From Moraxellaceae bacterium (GTDB taxonomy: Bacteria > Pseudomonadota > Gammaproteobacteria > Pseudomonadales > Moraxellaceae), in assembly GCA_004173455.1 (NCBI GenBank), contig SECL01000016.1, forward strand, positions 1 through 64,000: a DNA stretch of 64,000 bases, written 5' to 3'. Shown one piece after another: positions 45,828 to 55,863 of the stretch (position 1 is the stretch's first letter; each line of letters starts with the position of its first letter). Under the pieces are notes generated by a model. The model was not told the DNA's origin, searched no databases, and saw only the letters and a program-made list of their open reading frames with translations. The position numbers and the translations under genes were made by a program.

Positions 45828-46478
45828 ATCAAATTCTCTATAAAAAATCCTGTTTCACAGCCGGTTAAAACTCTCGGCATGCTAAGCGTAATGACAGTGT
45901 CACTACTGTTTAATCATACTGCCAATGCCAAAACAATCCTGATTTTAGGAGACAGTATCAGTGCTGGCTATGGCATTAATGTAGAGCAAGGCTGGGTGGC
46001 CAAATTGCAGCAACGCCTTAATCAAAAATATCCCAAACAGCATCAGGTGATTAATGCCAGTGTCAGCGGTGAAACGACTGGCGGTGCATTGGCACGTTTA
46101 CCCAAATTGTTAAACACGTATAAGCCACAGATTGTAGTGATCGAACTGGGTGGTAATGATGCCTTGCGTGGCCAGCCGCCAGCCGGTATTCAGAACAACC
46201 TGATCCGGCTGGTAAATTTAAGTAAAAATAGCAAAGCGCAGCCAATCCTGCTGGGCATGAAAATACCGCCCAATTATGGCAGTGCCTATAGCAAAGCATT
46301 TGAAGCTACGTTTCAGCAGGTTGCCAAAACCCAGCAAGTTAAGTTTGTCCCATTTTTTCTGGACGGCATTGCTGGCAATAACACCTTAATGCAAACTGAC
46401 CTGATTCATCCCGCCGCAGTAGCACAAACGCGCTTACTCGACAATGCATGGCCATCTATTATTCAGACATTGCGCTAG
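45822..46478 (+). CDS. tesA: arylesterase/lysophospholipase TesA (SGNH hydrolase)
   Basis: Periplasmic multifunctional thioesterase/lysophospholipase L1. The 218-residue protein has a signal peptide ending at ANA (about residue 36), block I TILILGDSISAGYG with the catalytic Ser, block II glycine, the block III GGNDALRG, and the block V Asp/His in DLIHPAAVAQ. The TTG at 45822 is the supported start: GGAG at 45811-45814 is 7 bases away, while the first in-frame ATG (45879) has no ribosome binding site. From the TTG the signal peptide has a normal basic N-terminal region. The gene start overlaps the divergent ATPase gene. Confidence 0.93.
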   Translation: MHIKFSIKNPVSQPVKTLGMLSVMTVSLLFNHTANAKTILILGDSISAGYGINVEQGWVAKLQQRLNQKYPKQHQVINASVSGETTGGALARLPKLLNTYKPQIVVIELGGNDALRGQPPAGIQNNLIRLVNLSKNSKAQPILLGMKIPPNYGSAYSKAFEATFQQVAKTQQVKFVPFFLDGIAGNNTLMQTDLIHPAAVAQTRLLDNAWPSIIQTLR

Positions 46479-46540
46479 TTTGTTCGTTTTTGACCAGCAT
46501 TCAGTGCTCAGGTATTAACCTATTGATAAAATTAGAAAAT

Positions 46541-46572
46541 AAAAAAGGGGCTTTATGGATTACCCCTTTTTT
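46541..46572. terminator. bidirectional terminator between tesA and carbonic anhydrase
   Basis: AAAAAAGGGG / CCCCTTTTTT perfect 10-base stem with a 12-base loop, between convergent genes. Confidence 0.88.
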
Positions 46573-46608
46573 TATTGGCTGTTCATGCTACTGATCTGGC
46601 GCACAGAT

Positions 46609-47238
46609 TTACATGTCAAAAAACTCAACTGCACCAGTTTCTAGCGAGTATTCAGCACCTACTACTTTTAACTGTCCCTTTTCAATCAGGTCTTCAAGCA
46701 CTTCAGAGCCATGACGCAACTGGTTGACTGAAGCTTGGACGTTGGCACGTATGGCATATTTGCGTAGCTTATCCAGATCATGACGCAGATCAGTATGCAT
46801 CAGGATTTCTACAGACGGGCGCACGCGGTTGACAATGGACATCAGGTTACTAGAAGCTTTCTGATGCGGCTGATATAGAGCCTCTACTGTGGCTGCAATA
46901 GCACCACAGTGCGAATGACCCAGCACCACCACAATTGGCGCATCATAACGTTCAGCCGCAAACTCCACACTGCCTACCTGTGACGGGGCAACAATATTGC
47001 CAGCAACACGGATTACAAACAGATCGCCCAGTCCCTGATTAAATACAATTTCTGCAGGAACGCGCGAATCGGAACACCCCAGAATAATGGCAAACGGATT
47101 TTGCTCTTTGGCCAGTGTTGCGCGCTCAACCGGACTAAGGTGAGTGTCTTTTGCAGGTTTTCCGGCAACAAACTCGGCATTGCCCTGTTTTAGGCGATCA
47201 AGCGCCTCTTGTGCAGTAATCATCATCTTTTCACTCAT
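46609..47238 (-). CDS. can: beta-class carbonic anhydrase
   Basis: Interconverts CO2 and bicarbonate. The 209-residue protein carries the zinc site of the beta class: Cys and Asp-Arg in LGCSDSRVPAEIVFNQG, then His and Cys in VVLGHSHCGAIAA. Also visible are FVIRVAGNIVAPSQVGSVEFA and the LDKLRKYAIRANVQASVNQL helix. Length is normal. It is a single-gene unit on the minus strand. Confidence 0.95.
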   Translation of the reverse strand: MSEKMMITAQEALDRLKQGNAEFVAGKPAKDTHLSPVERATLAKEQNPFAIILGCSDSRVPAEIVFNQGLGDLFVIRVAGNIVAPSQVGSVEFAAERYDAPIVVVLGHSHCGAIAATVEALYQPHQKASSNLMSIVNRVRPSVEILMHTDLRHDLDKLRKYAIRANVQASVNQLRHGSEVLEDLIEKGQLKVVGAEYSLETGAVEFFDM

Positions 47239-47460
47239 TGGCCTGAATGTCGCGGCGGTATTTTAGCCCGCTCAATTTTCATCACAAGCATCATAACAGG
47301 CTTTATTTAGGGCTGATTTGCCCAAATGGCTTAATTTTATTATTTTTTTTGTTTGCTAAATTTTCTCTACATTTTTCAACATAAACAAAACCGGCGGCAC
47401 CCTAGGCATGGATGATTTTCATTTACACTGGGTTTTTTAACACAATACAGTTTAGGTGAC

Positions 47461-48765
47461 ATGCCAAAAAATATGAGTGAGGTACAAAATTCTGAACTTT
47501 GGCGACATTTTCAGACATGGTTAAACCAGTATGACTGGATAGAAATGCTATTGGGTCTGGGCACTTTATTGCTGGTGGCGTGGATTGCCAACTGGCTGGC
47601 CAAGCATGTGCTGGTGCGGGGTATCCGCCGCTTTAGTGAACTTTTACCACTCAACCGCAATGGAGGATTGAGCCGTTTTAAGGTCATTGACCGCTTTGCC
47701 AAAATTGTGCCTGCTCTAGTGATTAAAATTGGTATTGCCCAAGTGCCGCATTTGTCTGCCAGCATGATTAAAATTGTTGGCATGCTGGCACAGGCGTGGG
47801 TTTTTATCACCATTGTCCTGACCATTAGTGCCTCGCTCAATGTAGTCAATGACTTGTATCAGCGCCGTTCGGATGCACGTAACAAACCCATCAAAGGCTA
47901 CCTGCAACTGATCAAGATTATTTTGTTTGTGGTGTGCGGCTTGTTGATTATCGGCACATTTTTGCAAAAGGATGTGTTGACTTTGCTGGCTGGCCTTGGC
48001 GCTATGGCGGCGGTGATCATGCTGATTTTTCAAAATACCATTCTTTCACTGGTGGCCAGTATTCAGATTTCATCCTATGACATGGTGCGCATTGGCGACT
48101 GGATTACCATGCCGGGCTTGAGTGCTGATGGCGATGTGATTGATATGTCACTTAATACCATCAAAGTTCAGAATTTTGATAAAACCATTACCACCATTCC
48201 AACCAATCGACTGGTCACTGATACCTTTATGAACTGGCGCGGCATGAGTGAGTCAGGCGGAAGACGCATCAAGCGCGCGTTGTTGCTGGATCAGACCAGT
48301 GTGCATTTTTTAGATGATGCACAGTATCAACATTTAAAAGCCTCTTTTTTGCTGGACAAATATTTGAATCAAAAAAATCAGGAAATTGTGGCATGGAATG
48401 AAAAACTGGGCGCACAGGCCAATAGCAAGCTTAACCAGCGTGCGCTGACCAATCTGGGGACATTTCGTGCCTACGTGAATAATTATTTGCGGCATCATCC
48501 TGGCATTCATCAGCAAATGACCTTGCTGGTGCGTCAAATGGAACCCACTGCACATGGTTTGCCGCTGGAAATTTACTGCTTTACCAACAGCACCGACTGG
48601 GATTTTTATGAAAATGTGCAATCGGATATTTTTGATCACTTGTTGGCTATTTTGCCAGAATTTGGCCTACGGGTATTTCAGCAACCTAGCGGCGCGGATC
48701 TAGTCAATATGGGTTTGAACAGCCCGCCTGCGCCCTCTAGCTCACCTCGTGAATCTGCGATTTAA
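47461..48765 (+). CDS. ybdG: mechanosensitive channel, YbdG (MscM) type
   Basis: Inner-membrane channel of the MscS superfamily opened by membrane tension; E. coli YbdG gives a minor (MscM-type) activity. The 434-residue protein has five hydrophobic segments. The pore helix and beta domain follow as LLAGLGAMAAVIMLIFQNTILSLVASIQIS, GDWITMPGLSADGDVIDMSLNTIKVQNFDKTITTIPTNRLV. The YbdG-type C-terminal part includes NWRGMSESGGRRIKRAL and MTLLVRQMEPTAHGLPLEIYCFTN. Every one of these segments aligns with E. coli YbdG. The product ends in a Pro/Ser-rich tail. It is followed by a terminator. Confidence 0.92.
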   Translation: MPKNMSEVQNSELWRHFQTWLNQYDWIEMLLGLGTLLLVAWIANWLAKHVLVRGIRRFSELLPLNRNGGLSRFKVIDRFAKIVPALVIKIGIAQVPHLSASMIKIVGMLAQAWVFITIVLTISASLNVVNDLYQRRSDARNKPIKGYLQLIKIILFVVCGLLIIGTFLQKDVLTLLAGLGAMAAVIMLIFQNTILSLVASIQISSYDMVRIGDWITMPGLSADGDVIDMSLNTIKVQNFDKTITTIPTNRLVTDTFMNWRGMSESGGRRIKRALLLDQTSVHFLDDAQYQHLKASFLLDKYLNQKNQEIVAWNEKLGAQANSKLNQRALTNLGTFRAYVNNYLRHHPGIHQQMTLLVRQMEPTAHGLPLEIYCFTNSTDWDFYENVQSDIFDHLLAILPEFGLRVFQQPSGADLVNMGLNSPPAPSSSPRESAI

Positions 48766-49067
48766 AAAATAACTGTTCACCACACCAGCACGTCAGTTTA
48801 AAATGGCTGATATTCAAATTAATATCCGCTCAAACAGTTAATCTTAAAAATGCCGGTTTGATACCAGTTTCAATCCGGCATGTTTTTGCGTGATTGTTAT
48901 TATCTTCCAGTTTCGATGTACTCCTTTTCGACCTGCTTTGGCTCGCCTGTCTTCGCTATTCTTGGCGATTGACCCAAAAAATCAAAAAAATAAGTTAATT
49001 GCCAATTGTAAAGTGTTGTTGTCTGGTACGCTAAATGCGATAACAATTTTTTCTGGGGAATACAGGT
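48766..49067. other. intergenic region with ybdG terminator and lipase promoter
   Basis: These 302 bases hold the ybdG terminator (48850-48887), a stretch around 48905-48975 containing TTTCGACCTGCTTTGGC, which loosely resembles the complement of part of the 55.5-55.8 kb repeat region, and the lipase leader with GGGGAA before the ATG at 49068. No further gene is seen. Confidence 0.55.
48850..48887 (+). terminator. ybdG terminator
   Basis: ATGCCGG pairs with CCGGCAT; an inner TTGA/TCAA pairing extends the stem. A T5 run follows after one base. Confidence 0.82.
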
Positions 49068-50096
49068 ATGTTGAAAATAGCTATGTTAAAAACAACGTGC
49101 AAACCATTGCTGCCGATTATCATGGCACTGGGACTTAGTACAATGACCTCGGTGGCCGTTCAGGCTGCGGCACCCGTTCAGGCAACCCAGCAAAGTTTCC
49201 AGCAAGTGCTTCAGGAAGAGCGTGCCTGGGCTGGGCTGACCACTCATACCCTTAAAGTGGGCGATATTGAGTGGACGTATAGCGAAGGCGGTGACAAAGC
49301 CAAGCCAACGGTGATGCTGGTGCATGGACTATCGGGCAGCCGCGACAACTGGAACCGTGTTGCCCGTTACCTGACCCCGTATTACCATGTCATTATTCCT
49401 GACTTGCCTGCGCATGGCGATACCAAAGTTCCGGCAGATTTTGACCTGCAAGTACCCAATATGGTCGAAGCCCTGCGCCGTTTTACCGAAGCAGCCGGTA
49501 TTAATAAAAACCTGAATGTGGCGGGGCACTCACTGGGCGGTGCAGTGGCCGGGCTGTATGCGGCACAATACTTTTTTGATGTGCAAAGCCTGCTGCTGAT
49601 TGATAGCGCCGGGGTGTTTAAATCTGCACAAAGTCCTTACCTAAAAGACCCCACTTTGCTGCGTGATCTGGTGGTCAGCAAGCCCGGCGATTTTGACAAG
49701 CTCATGAAAATTGCCATGTACAATCCGCCATTTATCCCGTCTGCGCTTAAGCAGGAACAGGAAAAAATGATGATTTCGCAGTCAGAAAACACCCGCAAGG
49801 TGATTGAACAACTGATCAAGCTCTACGGCTACTACACGCCAGAAACCTTTGCATTGGCCGCCCGTGCCATTGAAGCCCCCACCCTGATTATCTGGGGCAA
49901 GCAGGACAAAATCATTGATGTTAACGTGGTGCCAGAACTTAAGGGCTTGATTAAGCATGCTCAAGAACCAGTAATTTTGCCCAATGTGGGTCATACACCC
50001 ATTCTGGAAGCCGAGCAGTTGGTCATTCAAAAATACCTGCCCTTTTTGCAAAAAGCGGTGGCCACCCCTAATCCATTTGCCGGATCAGCGCCTTAA
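49068..50096 (+). CDS. secreted alpha/beta-hydrolase, lipase-like
   Basis: A 342-residue hydrolase with an N-terminal signal peptide (hydrophobic PLLPIIMALGLSTMTSVAVQA, cleavage near AAAPV). The catalytic set is visible: oxyanion VMLVHGLSGSRDNW, nucleophile elbow AGHSLGGAVAGLYA, an Asp in WGKQDKIIDVN, and His in LPNVGHTPILEAEQ. It resembles the cold-active Moraxella-type lipases and related esterases. If it is exported, the GspL/M-containing type II pathway is a candidate route, but that is inference. It is followed by an uncharacterised gene 55 bases downstream, in the same orientation. Confidence 0.85.
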   Translation: MLKIAMLKTTCKPLLPIIMALGLSTMTSVAVQAAAPVQATQQSFQQVLQEERAWAGLTTHTLKVGDIEWTYSEGGDKAKPTVMLVHGLSGSRDNWNRVARYLTPYYHVIIPDLPAHGDTKVPADFDLQVPNMVEALRRFTEAAGINKNLNVAGHSLGGAVAGLYAAQYFFDVQSLLLIDSAGVFKSAQSPYLKDPTLLRDLVVSKPGDFDKLMKIAMYNPPFIPSALKQEQEKMMISQSENTRKVIEQLIKLYGYYTPETFALAARAIEAPTLIIWGKQDKIIDVNVVPELKGLIKHAQEPVILPNVGHTPILEAEQLVIQKYLPFLQKAVATPNPFAGSAP

Positions 50097-50151
50097 CCTG
50101 ATTTAAGTAGTAAAGCCATTTCATTTAGTATTTCTAATCTTCGAGTATCTT

Positions 50152-51177
50152 ATGATTCATCCCAAAGCGGAACAACTACTACAAGCTCAGTTACGCTATA
50201 TCCTTGCGCATGTGCAAGATGAGCAAACCATGAGTGATGAAGTCAATACACTGGTGGCGCACCTGTCAGAAAAGCCAGTCGAACAGCTCATTACGCTGGA
50301 ACACCTGCAAACCCTGCTGAATAAACAAGTACTGGATTATCCGGTGCAGGCGCACCTGACCGAACAAATTGTGTCACAAATCCAGTTTGCCCTTACCCAT
50401 GCCAGCAATGACAGCAATGACAGCAATGACAGCAATGACAGCATCAAGATTGCCGACCTGATTCCGGTTGATTCAGTTGAAACCGTAGCGCAATATCTGT
50501 CATCGCAAAAAAATCACCGTGAAGCGTTTATTCATCGGATTTTTAGCAATCCCGCCTATGCACAAATGCTGTCGCAAACCATTAGTCATGCCATTAATGA
50601 CTATATGGAAAACAACGTGATTGCCAAAAAAATGCCCGGCATGGGCAGCCTGATGAAAATGGGCAAAAGTGTGCTGGAAAAGGCCACCGACAGCAATCTG
50701 GATTCGGCCTTACAAGGTTATCTGAACAAGAATATTAACAACCTGATTGCCGTGAGTGAAAAAATGGCCAACCGCCATTTGAATGACCAGCAAGTATACC
50801 AGCTGATCAAACAGGGCTGGCAAAGTGTGGCGCAGCAGCCTGTGAGCATGGTTAACAACTATGTGGACAATGACGGTCTAACCAATGGCGCACAAGTGAT
50901 TAGCCGCACTTGGGATAGCCTGCGCAGTAGCGACTATATCCGTACGCAGGTCAATGATGGCATCGCGCACTGGTACAGCCAGAATAAGCAACATACCCTC
51001 GGCAAAATCCTGCGCGATGTAAATGTCGATGCTGCCCTCATTGAGCAGGAACTCAAACTGGCGATTATGCCAGTAGTGCGTCAACTGGTTGAAGAAGGCT
51101 ATGTGGCCAAACGTGTAGAAGCCCGACTGCGTGATTTTTACCAGAGCAGTGAAGTGGCCGCTATTTTCGCTGAGTAA
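50152..51177 (+). CDS. conserved protein of unknown function with Ser-Asn-Asp repeat linker
   Basis: A 341-residue predominantly alpha-helical, soluble-looking protein without a signal peptide. An N-terminal helical domain (LLQAQLRYILAHVQDEQTM) is joined by a linker of four 9-base repeats (50403-50441, encoding Ser-Asn-Asp triplets) to a C-terminal part containing KKMPGMGSLMKMGKSVLEKA, whose Met/Gly-rich segment is unusual, and SQNKQHTLGKILRDVNVD. No catalytic motif recognised. It shares orientation with the lipase gene and may be co-transcribed; a strong terminator follows. Function unknown. Confidence 0.7.
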   Translation: MIHPKAEQLLQAQLRYILAHVQDEQTMSDEVNTLVAHLSEKPVEQLITLEHLQTLLNKQVLDYPVQAHLTEQIVSQIQFALTHASNDSNDSNDSNDSIKIADLIPVDSVETVAQYLSSQKNHREAFIHRIFSNPAYAQMLSQTISHAINDYMENNVIAKKMPGMGSLMKMGKSVLEKATDSNLDSALQGYLNKNINNLIAVSEKMANRHLNDQQVYQLIKQGWQSVAQQPVSMVNNYVDNDGLTNGAQVISRTWDSLRSSDYIRTQVNDGIAHWYSQNKQHTLGKILRDVNVDAALIEQELKLAIMPVVRQLVEEGYVAKRVEARLRDFYQSSEVAAIFAE

Positions 51178-51228
51178 ATGATTGAACAGCTAACATAACT
51201 GGTTTAAAGCTCATATAACTGCTGTAAC

Positions 51229-51265
51229 ATGGCGCATTGTTAGGCCTGAGCAATGCGCCATTTTT
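51229..51265 (+). terminator. terminator after the unknown protein gene
   Basis: ATGGCGCATTG / CAATGCGCCAT perfect 11-base stem, 11-base loop, followed by T5. Confidence 0.9.
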
Positions 51266-51459
51266 AAATGTTGGATGAATCTGATTGATGAGATCAAACA
51301 TCATGTGGAATATCAGATTGAAAGTGCATTTAAAATGCAATGCAAAATAATCAATTTAAGTCTTATAAAACACGCACAACTACATCTCTTTAACTGATTT
51401 TTAAGGCATTCCGTGGCACACTGGATCTTTAAGATTTTATGTTTTAGTACAAGTTTTTT

Positions 51460-51993
51460 ATGACTCAATTATTGTCTGATACCGTAGAAACGCTACTGGC
51501 CGAAGAAGGCTTTAAGGTAGATCGGGTAACACCCATTGTTCCTGCCACCGCATTAGACGAGGACAATACCGTCACTTTCCGGATTTTTGTCAAAGGCAAT
51601 AAAGGCGAATGGCCGTGCATGGTACGCTGTTTTGAAAATACCTCGCGTGTGCTGGTCTATAGCCTGTATCCCGATCAGGTGCCGGAATACCTGCGTTTGC
51701 GCATGAGCGAACTGATTTGCCGGATTAACTATGGTCTGATTCTGGGCAACTTTGAAATGGACTGGGAAGATGGTGAACTGCGCTATAAAACCAGTATGGA
51801 TGTTGAAGGCTTTGGCCTTAACAGCACCATTTTGCGTAATCTGGTGTATGGCAATTTTCATAGCTTTGATTTGTATTTTCATGCACTGGCGTTAGGTTTG
51901 GACACCGAACGCGATCTAGACATGATTGTGATGGAAGCAGAAAATCCCGATATGCCCATAGGGTTTGATCTGGTTGATGAGATCGTGCACTAA
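51460..51993 (+). CDS. YbjN-domain protein
   Basis: A 177-residue cytoplasmic protein of the YbjN family. The N-terminal helix (DTVETLLAEEGFKVDRV) leads to a beta-rich domain (FRIFVKGNKGEWPCMVRCF, then VLVYSLYPDQVPEYLRLRMSEL, then NYGLILGNFEMDWEDGELRYKTSMDVEG), typical of the YbjN/type III secretion chaperone-like fold. YbjN in E. coli affects motility and biofilm in overexpression studies, but the biochemical function is unknown. Single unit with its own terminator. Confidence 0.88.
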   Translation: MTQLLSDTVETLLAEEGFKVDRVTPIVPATALDEDNTVTFRIFVKGNKGEWPCMVRCFENTSRVLVYSLYPDQVPEYLRLRMSELICRINYGLILGNFEMDWEDGELRYKTSMDVEGFGLNSTILRNLVYGNFHSFDLYFHALALGLDTERDLDMIVMEAENPDMPIGFDLVDEIVH

Positions 51994-52034
51994 ACAGTTT
52001 TGAGCAGTTTTAATTAAAGCTTTATGGGTCAAAG

Positions 52035-52070
52035 AAAAAGCTGGCCACCTGATTGGATTGCCAGCTTTTT
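52035..52070. terminator. bidirectional terminator between YbjN gene and SnoaL-like gene
   Basis: AAAAAGCTGGC / GCCAGCTTTTT perfect 11-base stem with a 14-base loop, between convergent genes. Confidence 0.88.
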
Positions 52071-52111
52071 AACCTTTAAACACTCTATAAACCTTGTTAA
52101 GGCGTATCAGA

Positions 52112-52552
52112 TTAGCCTTTATGCGCCTCAAGTTGCGCACCCACGCGAGCACCCATTTCCTTGCCCAGCGCAGCCAGCGCATTGAATGGCCGAATCATCA
52201 CTTCAAAATCCACAATCTTGCCGTGTTCATCAAAGCCAATCATATCAATTCCTTTAAGCGCCTTACCATCTACCACCGCACTAAACTCCAGTACCACTTG
52301 CAAGCCATCATCACTTGCAAATTCGCGATGATAAGTAAAATCCTCAAAAATGGTAATCACTGTTTTCAGGATTAATCCCACGGCCAGCGAACCAGTATAG
52401 GGGCGGTGCGCCATGGGTGAGCGGAACACCACATTCTGGTCAAGCAACTCAGCCAAAATGCCCATGTCGCGGGTTTGTAGCATGTGATGCCATTTTTCTA
52501 GTGAAGTAGCTGCCGCAGGTTGAAGCTGGGCGGTCATTGCTGATGTAGTCAT
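52112..52552 (-). CDS. NTF2/SnoaL-like fold protein
   Basis: A 146-residue protein from ATG 52552; an upstream in-frame codon adds a basic unconserved tail. It shows the cone-shaped SnoaL/NTF2 pattern: W-x-x-M-L-x-x-R-D (LEKWHHMLQTRDMGIL), LLDQNVVFRSPMAHRPYTG, VILEFSAVVDGKALKGIDMIGFDEHGKIVDFEVMIRPFNAL. Such proteins can be isomerases, cyclases or ligand carriers. It follows the fadH-type reductase by 117 bases on the same strand and is probably part of its transcript, so an associated acyl or enone substrate is possible, though not shown. Confidence 0.82.
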   Translation of the reverse strand: MTTSAMTAQLQPAAATSLEKWHHMLQTRDMGILAELLDQNVVFRSPMAHRPYTGSLAVGLILKTVITIFEDFTYHREFASDDGLQVVLEFSAVVDGKALKGIDMIGFDEHGKIVDFEVMIRPFNALAALGKEMGARVGAQLEAHKG

Positions 52553-52669
52553 GCGTGTTCTCCCTGAACTTTTATTTGTTGTTGCTGGTTTATAAGCTTT
52601 AAATTTAATCTGGCCAGCAAGTGATTTGACCACTTGCTGGCATTATTCTGGCTAAGCAAACAGGCGCTA

Positions 52670-54742
<2,073 letters not shown>

Positions 54743-54834
54743 CTATTCCTGTTTTGGAAACTAATACGCTGGCGGTTGTGATGCGCAGACCTTCGCAGAA
54801 TGCTGTTTTATTCAATAAAAAACCGGATCACAAC

Positions 54835-54852
54835 TATGCACTTTGTTGCATA
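54835..54852. promoter_or_regulatory. operator 1 (TATGCA-N6-TGCATA) between fadH and padR
   Basis: A perfect palindrome with the half-sites TATGCA and TGCATA separated by six bases (CTTTGT). It matches the known AphA-type recognition pattern of the PadR superfamily. It overlaps TTGCAT at 54846-54851, the probable -35 element of the padR promoter. Confidence 0.65.
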
Positions 54853-54896
54853 ATTTACTATGTCGATTTTATAAATTATTTTTCATCACTATGCAA
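54846..54896. promoter_or_regulatory. overlapping face-to-face promoters for padR (+) and fadH (-)
   Basis: Plus strand: TTGCAT 54846-54851 and TATAAA 54870-54875 (18-base spacer) read toward padR. Minus strand: TTGCAT (complement of 54891-54896) and TATAAA (complement of 54868-54873, 17-base spacer) read toward fadH. The -10 elements share the palindrome TTTATAAA at 54868-54875, so the two promoters cannot both be bound by polymerase at once. Confidence 0.55.
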
Positions 54897-54907
54897 CTGG
54901 TTGCATA
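54890..54907. promoter_or_regulatory. operator 2 (TATGCA-N6-TGCATA) between fadH and padR
   Basis: Second perfect copy of the same palindrome with core ACTGGT, 55 bases from operator 1, overlapping the -35 element of the fadH promoter and lying just downstream of the predicted padR transcription start. Confidence 0.65.
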
Positions 54908-54959
54908 AATTATTTTTACAGTATTTAATGCCATTCTGACTCATCACTCACTGTACTGC

Positions 54960-55508
54960 ATGTCTTTAGCCCACGTTTTGCTCACCTCGTTACTGGAAAA
55001 GCCCAGCTCTGGCTATGATCTGGCGCGCCGCTTTGACAAGTCCATGGGATTTTTCTGGAGTGCCACCCACCAGCAGATTTACCGTGAACTCAAACGTATG
55101 GAAGATCAGGGCTGGATTAGCGCAAGCCCTGCGCTGGATGCCGGTAAAACCAAAAAGAAAACCTATGAGGTGCTGGATGCAGGCAGGCAGGAATTAAAGC
55201 AATGGGTTATGCTCGAAACCGACCCTTACCTCATCCGCGAGGAAATGGCCGTACGCCTGCGCGCCGAAGCTATACTTGGGCCACTGGGTATTGATGCAGA
55301 GATGAAGCGTCACCTGAAATTGCATGAAGAAAAACTGGCGCTGTATCTGGCCATTGAGCAACGTGATTTTCTAAAGGATGAACCACTTAGCCGCGAACAG
55401 CAAATTCAGCATCGGGTTTTATTATTAGGGATTGAAACGCAAAAAACCTGGATACAGTGGGCAAAAGACACCATTGCCTTATTTAAAAAGCTGGATGTGC
55501 AGAAGTAG
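54960..55508 (+). CDS. PadR-family transcriptional regulator, AphA/Vir type
   Basis: A 182-residue winged-helix DNA-binding protein. The N-terminal wing domain carries LAHVLLTSLLEKPSSGYDLARRFDKSMGFFWSATHQQIYRELKRMEDQGWI, the hallmark PadR arrangement, followed by the KKKTYEVLDAGRQEL wing. The C-terminal part is the helical dimerisation domain of the Vir-type branch (LHEEKLALYLAIEQRDF). It is divergent from the fadH-type gene, and two TATGCA-N6-TGCATA palindromes sit between them, so autoregulation plus control of fadH is the simplest reading. The ligand is unknown. I see no clear ribosome binding site. Confidence 0.88.
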   Translation: MSLAHVLLTSLLEKPSSGYDLARRFDKSMGFFWSATHQQIYRELKRMEDQGWISASPALDAGKTKKKTYEVLDAGRQELKQWVMLETDPYLIREEMAVRLRAEAILGPLGIDAEMKRHLKLHEEKLALYLAIEQRDFLKDEPLSREQQIQHRVLLLGIETQKTWIQWAKDTIALFKKLDVQK

Positions 55509-55863
55509 CAATTTTTAAGAACACTAATAGTTAAAATTTAATTAACTTAAAAACTATAATTTGAACATGACGGAGTCTTACCGGTTTGGATTTAAAGACA
55601 GTCACGTTTTTAATGTTCTTTTGTTTTGATACAAAAGAACCAAAATATCAAGGCAATAACAATGAACTAAAAATCAATACATCAGCCTAAAATGAAAAAA
55701 CTCACTTTGCTCAAACAGTTTTCATTTTTTAACGGCTGCTTTTATTGATTTTCTTAACGCTCATTGCTAATCGCCAAACCAAGTCGAAACTTATAAAAAC
55801 ATCCCAACTTAAAACTCTAAAAAAGCCGCCATACACACTGCTATAGCGGCTCTAAAGCACAAC
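55509..55863. repeat. AT-rich intergenic region with inverted repeats, possible repeat element
   Basis: A 355-base non-coding stretch between convergent padR and nfuA. It holds a perfect inverted repeat GTTCTTTTGT-TTTGAT-ACAAAAGAAC (55615-55640), a second stem (AAATGAAAA...TTTTCATTT, about 55691-55729), and a segment CTCATTGCTAATCGCC-AAACCAAGTCGAAAC, followed by the nfuA terminator. The arrangement of hairpins linked by degenerate text is like the short dispersed repeats found in Moraxellaceae, but that comparison is from memory and unverified. Confidence 0.4.
55819..55851 (-). terminator. nfuA terminator
   Basis: On the minus strand AGCCGC pairs with GCGGCT (16-base loop), followed by a T run. 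Confidence 0.8.
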
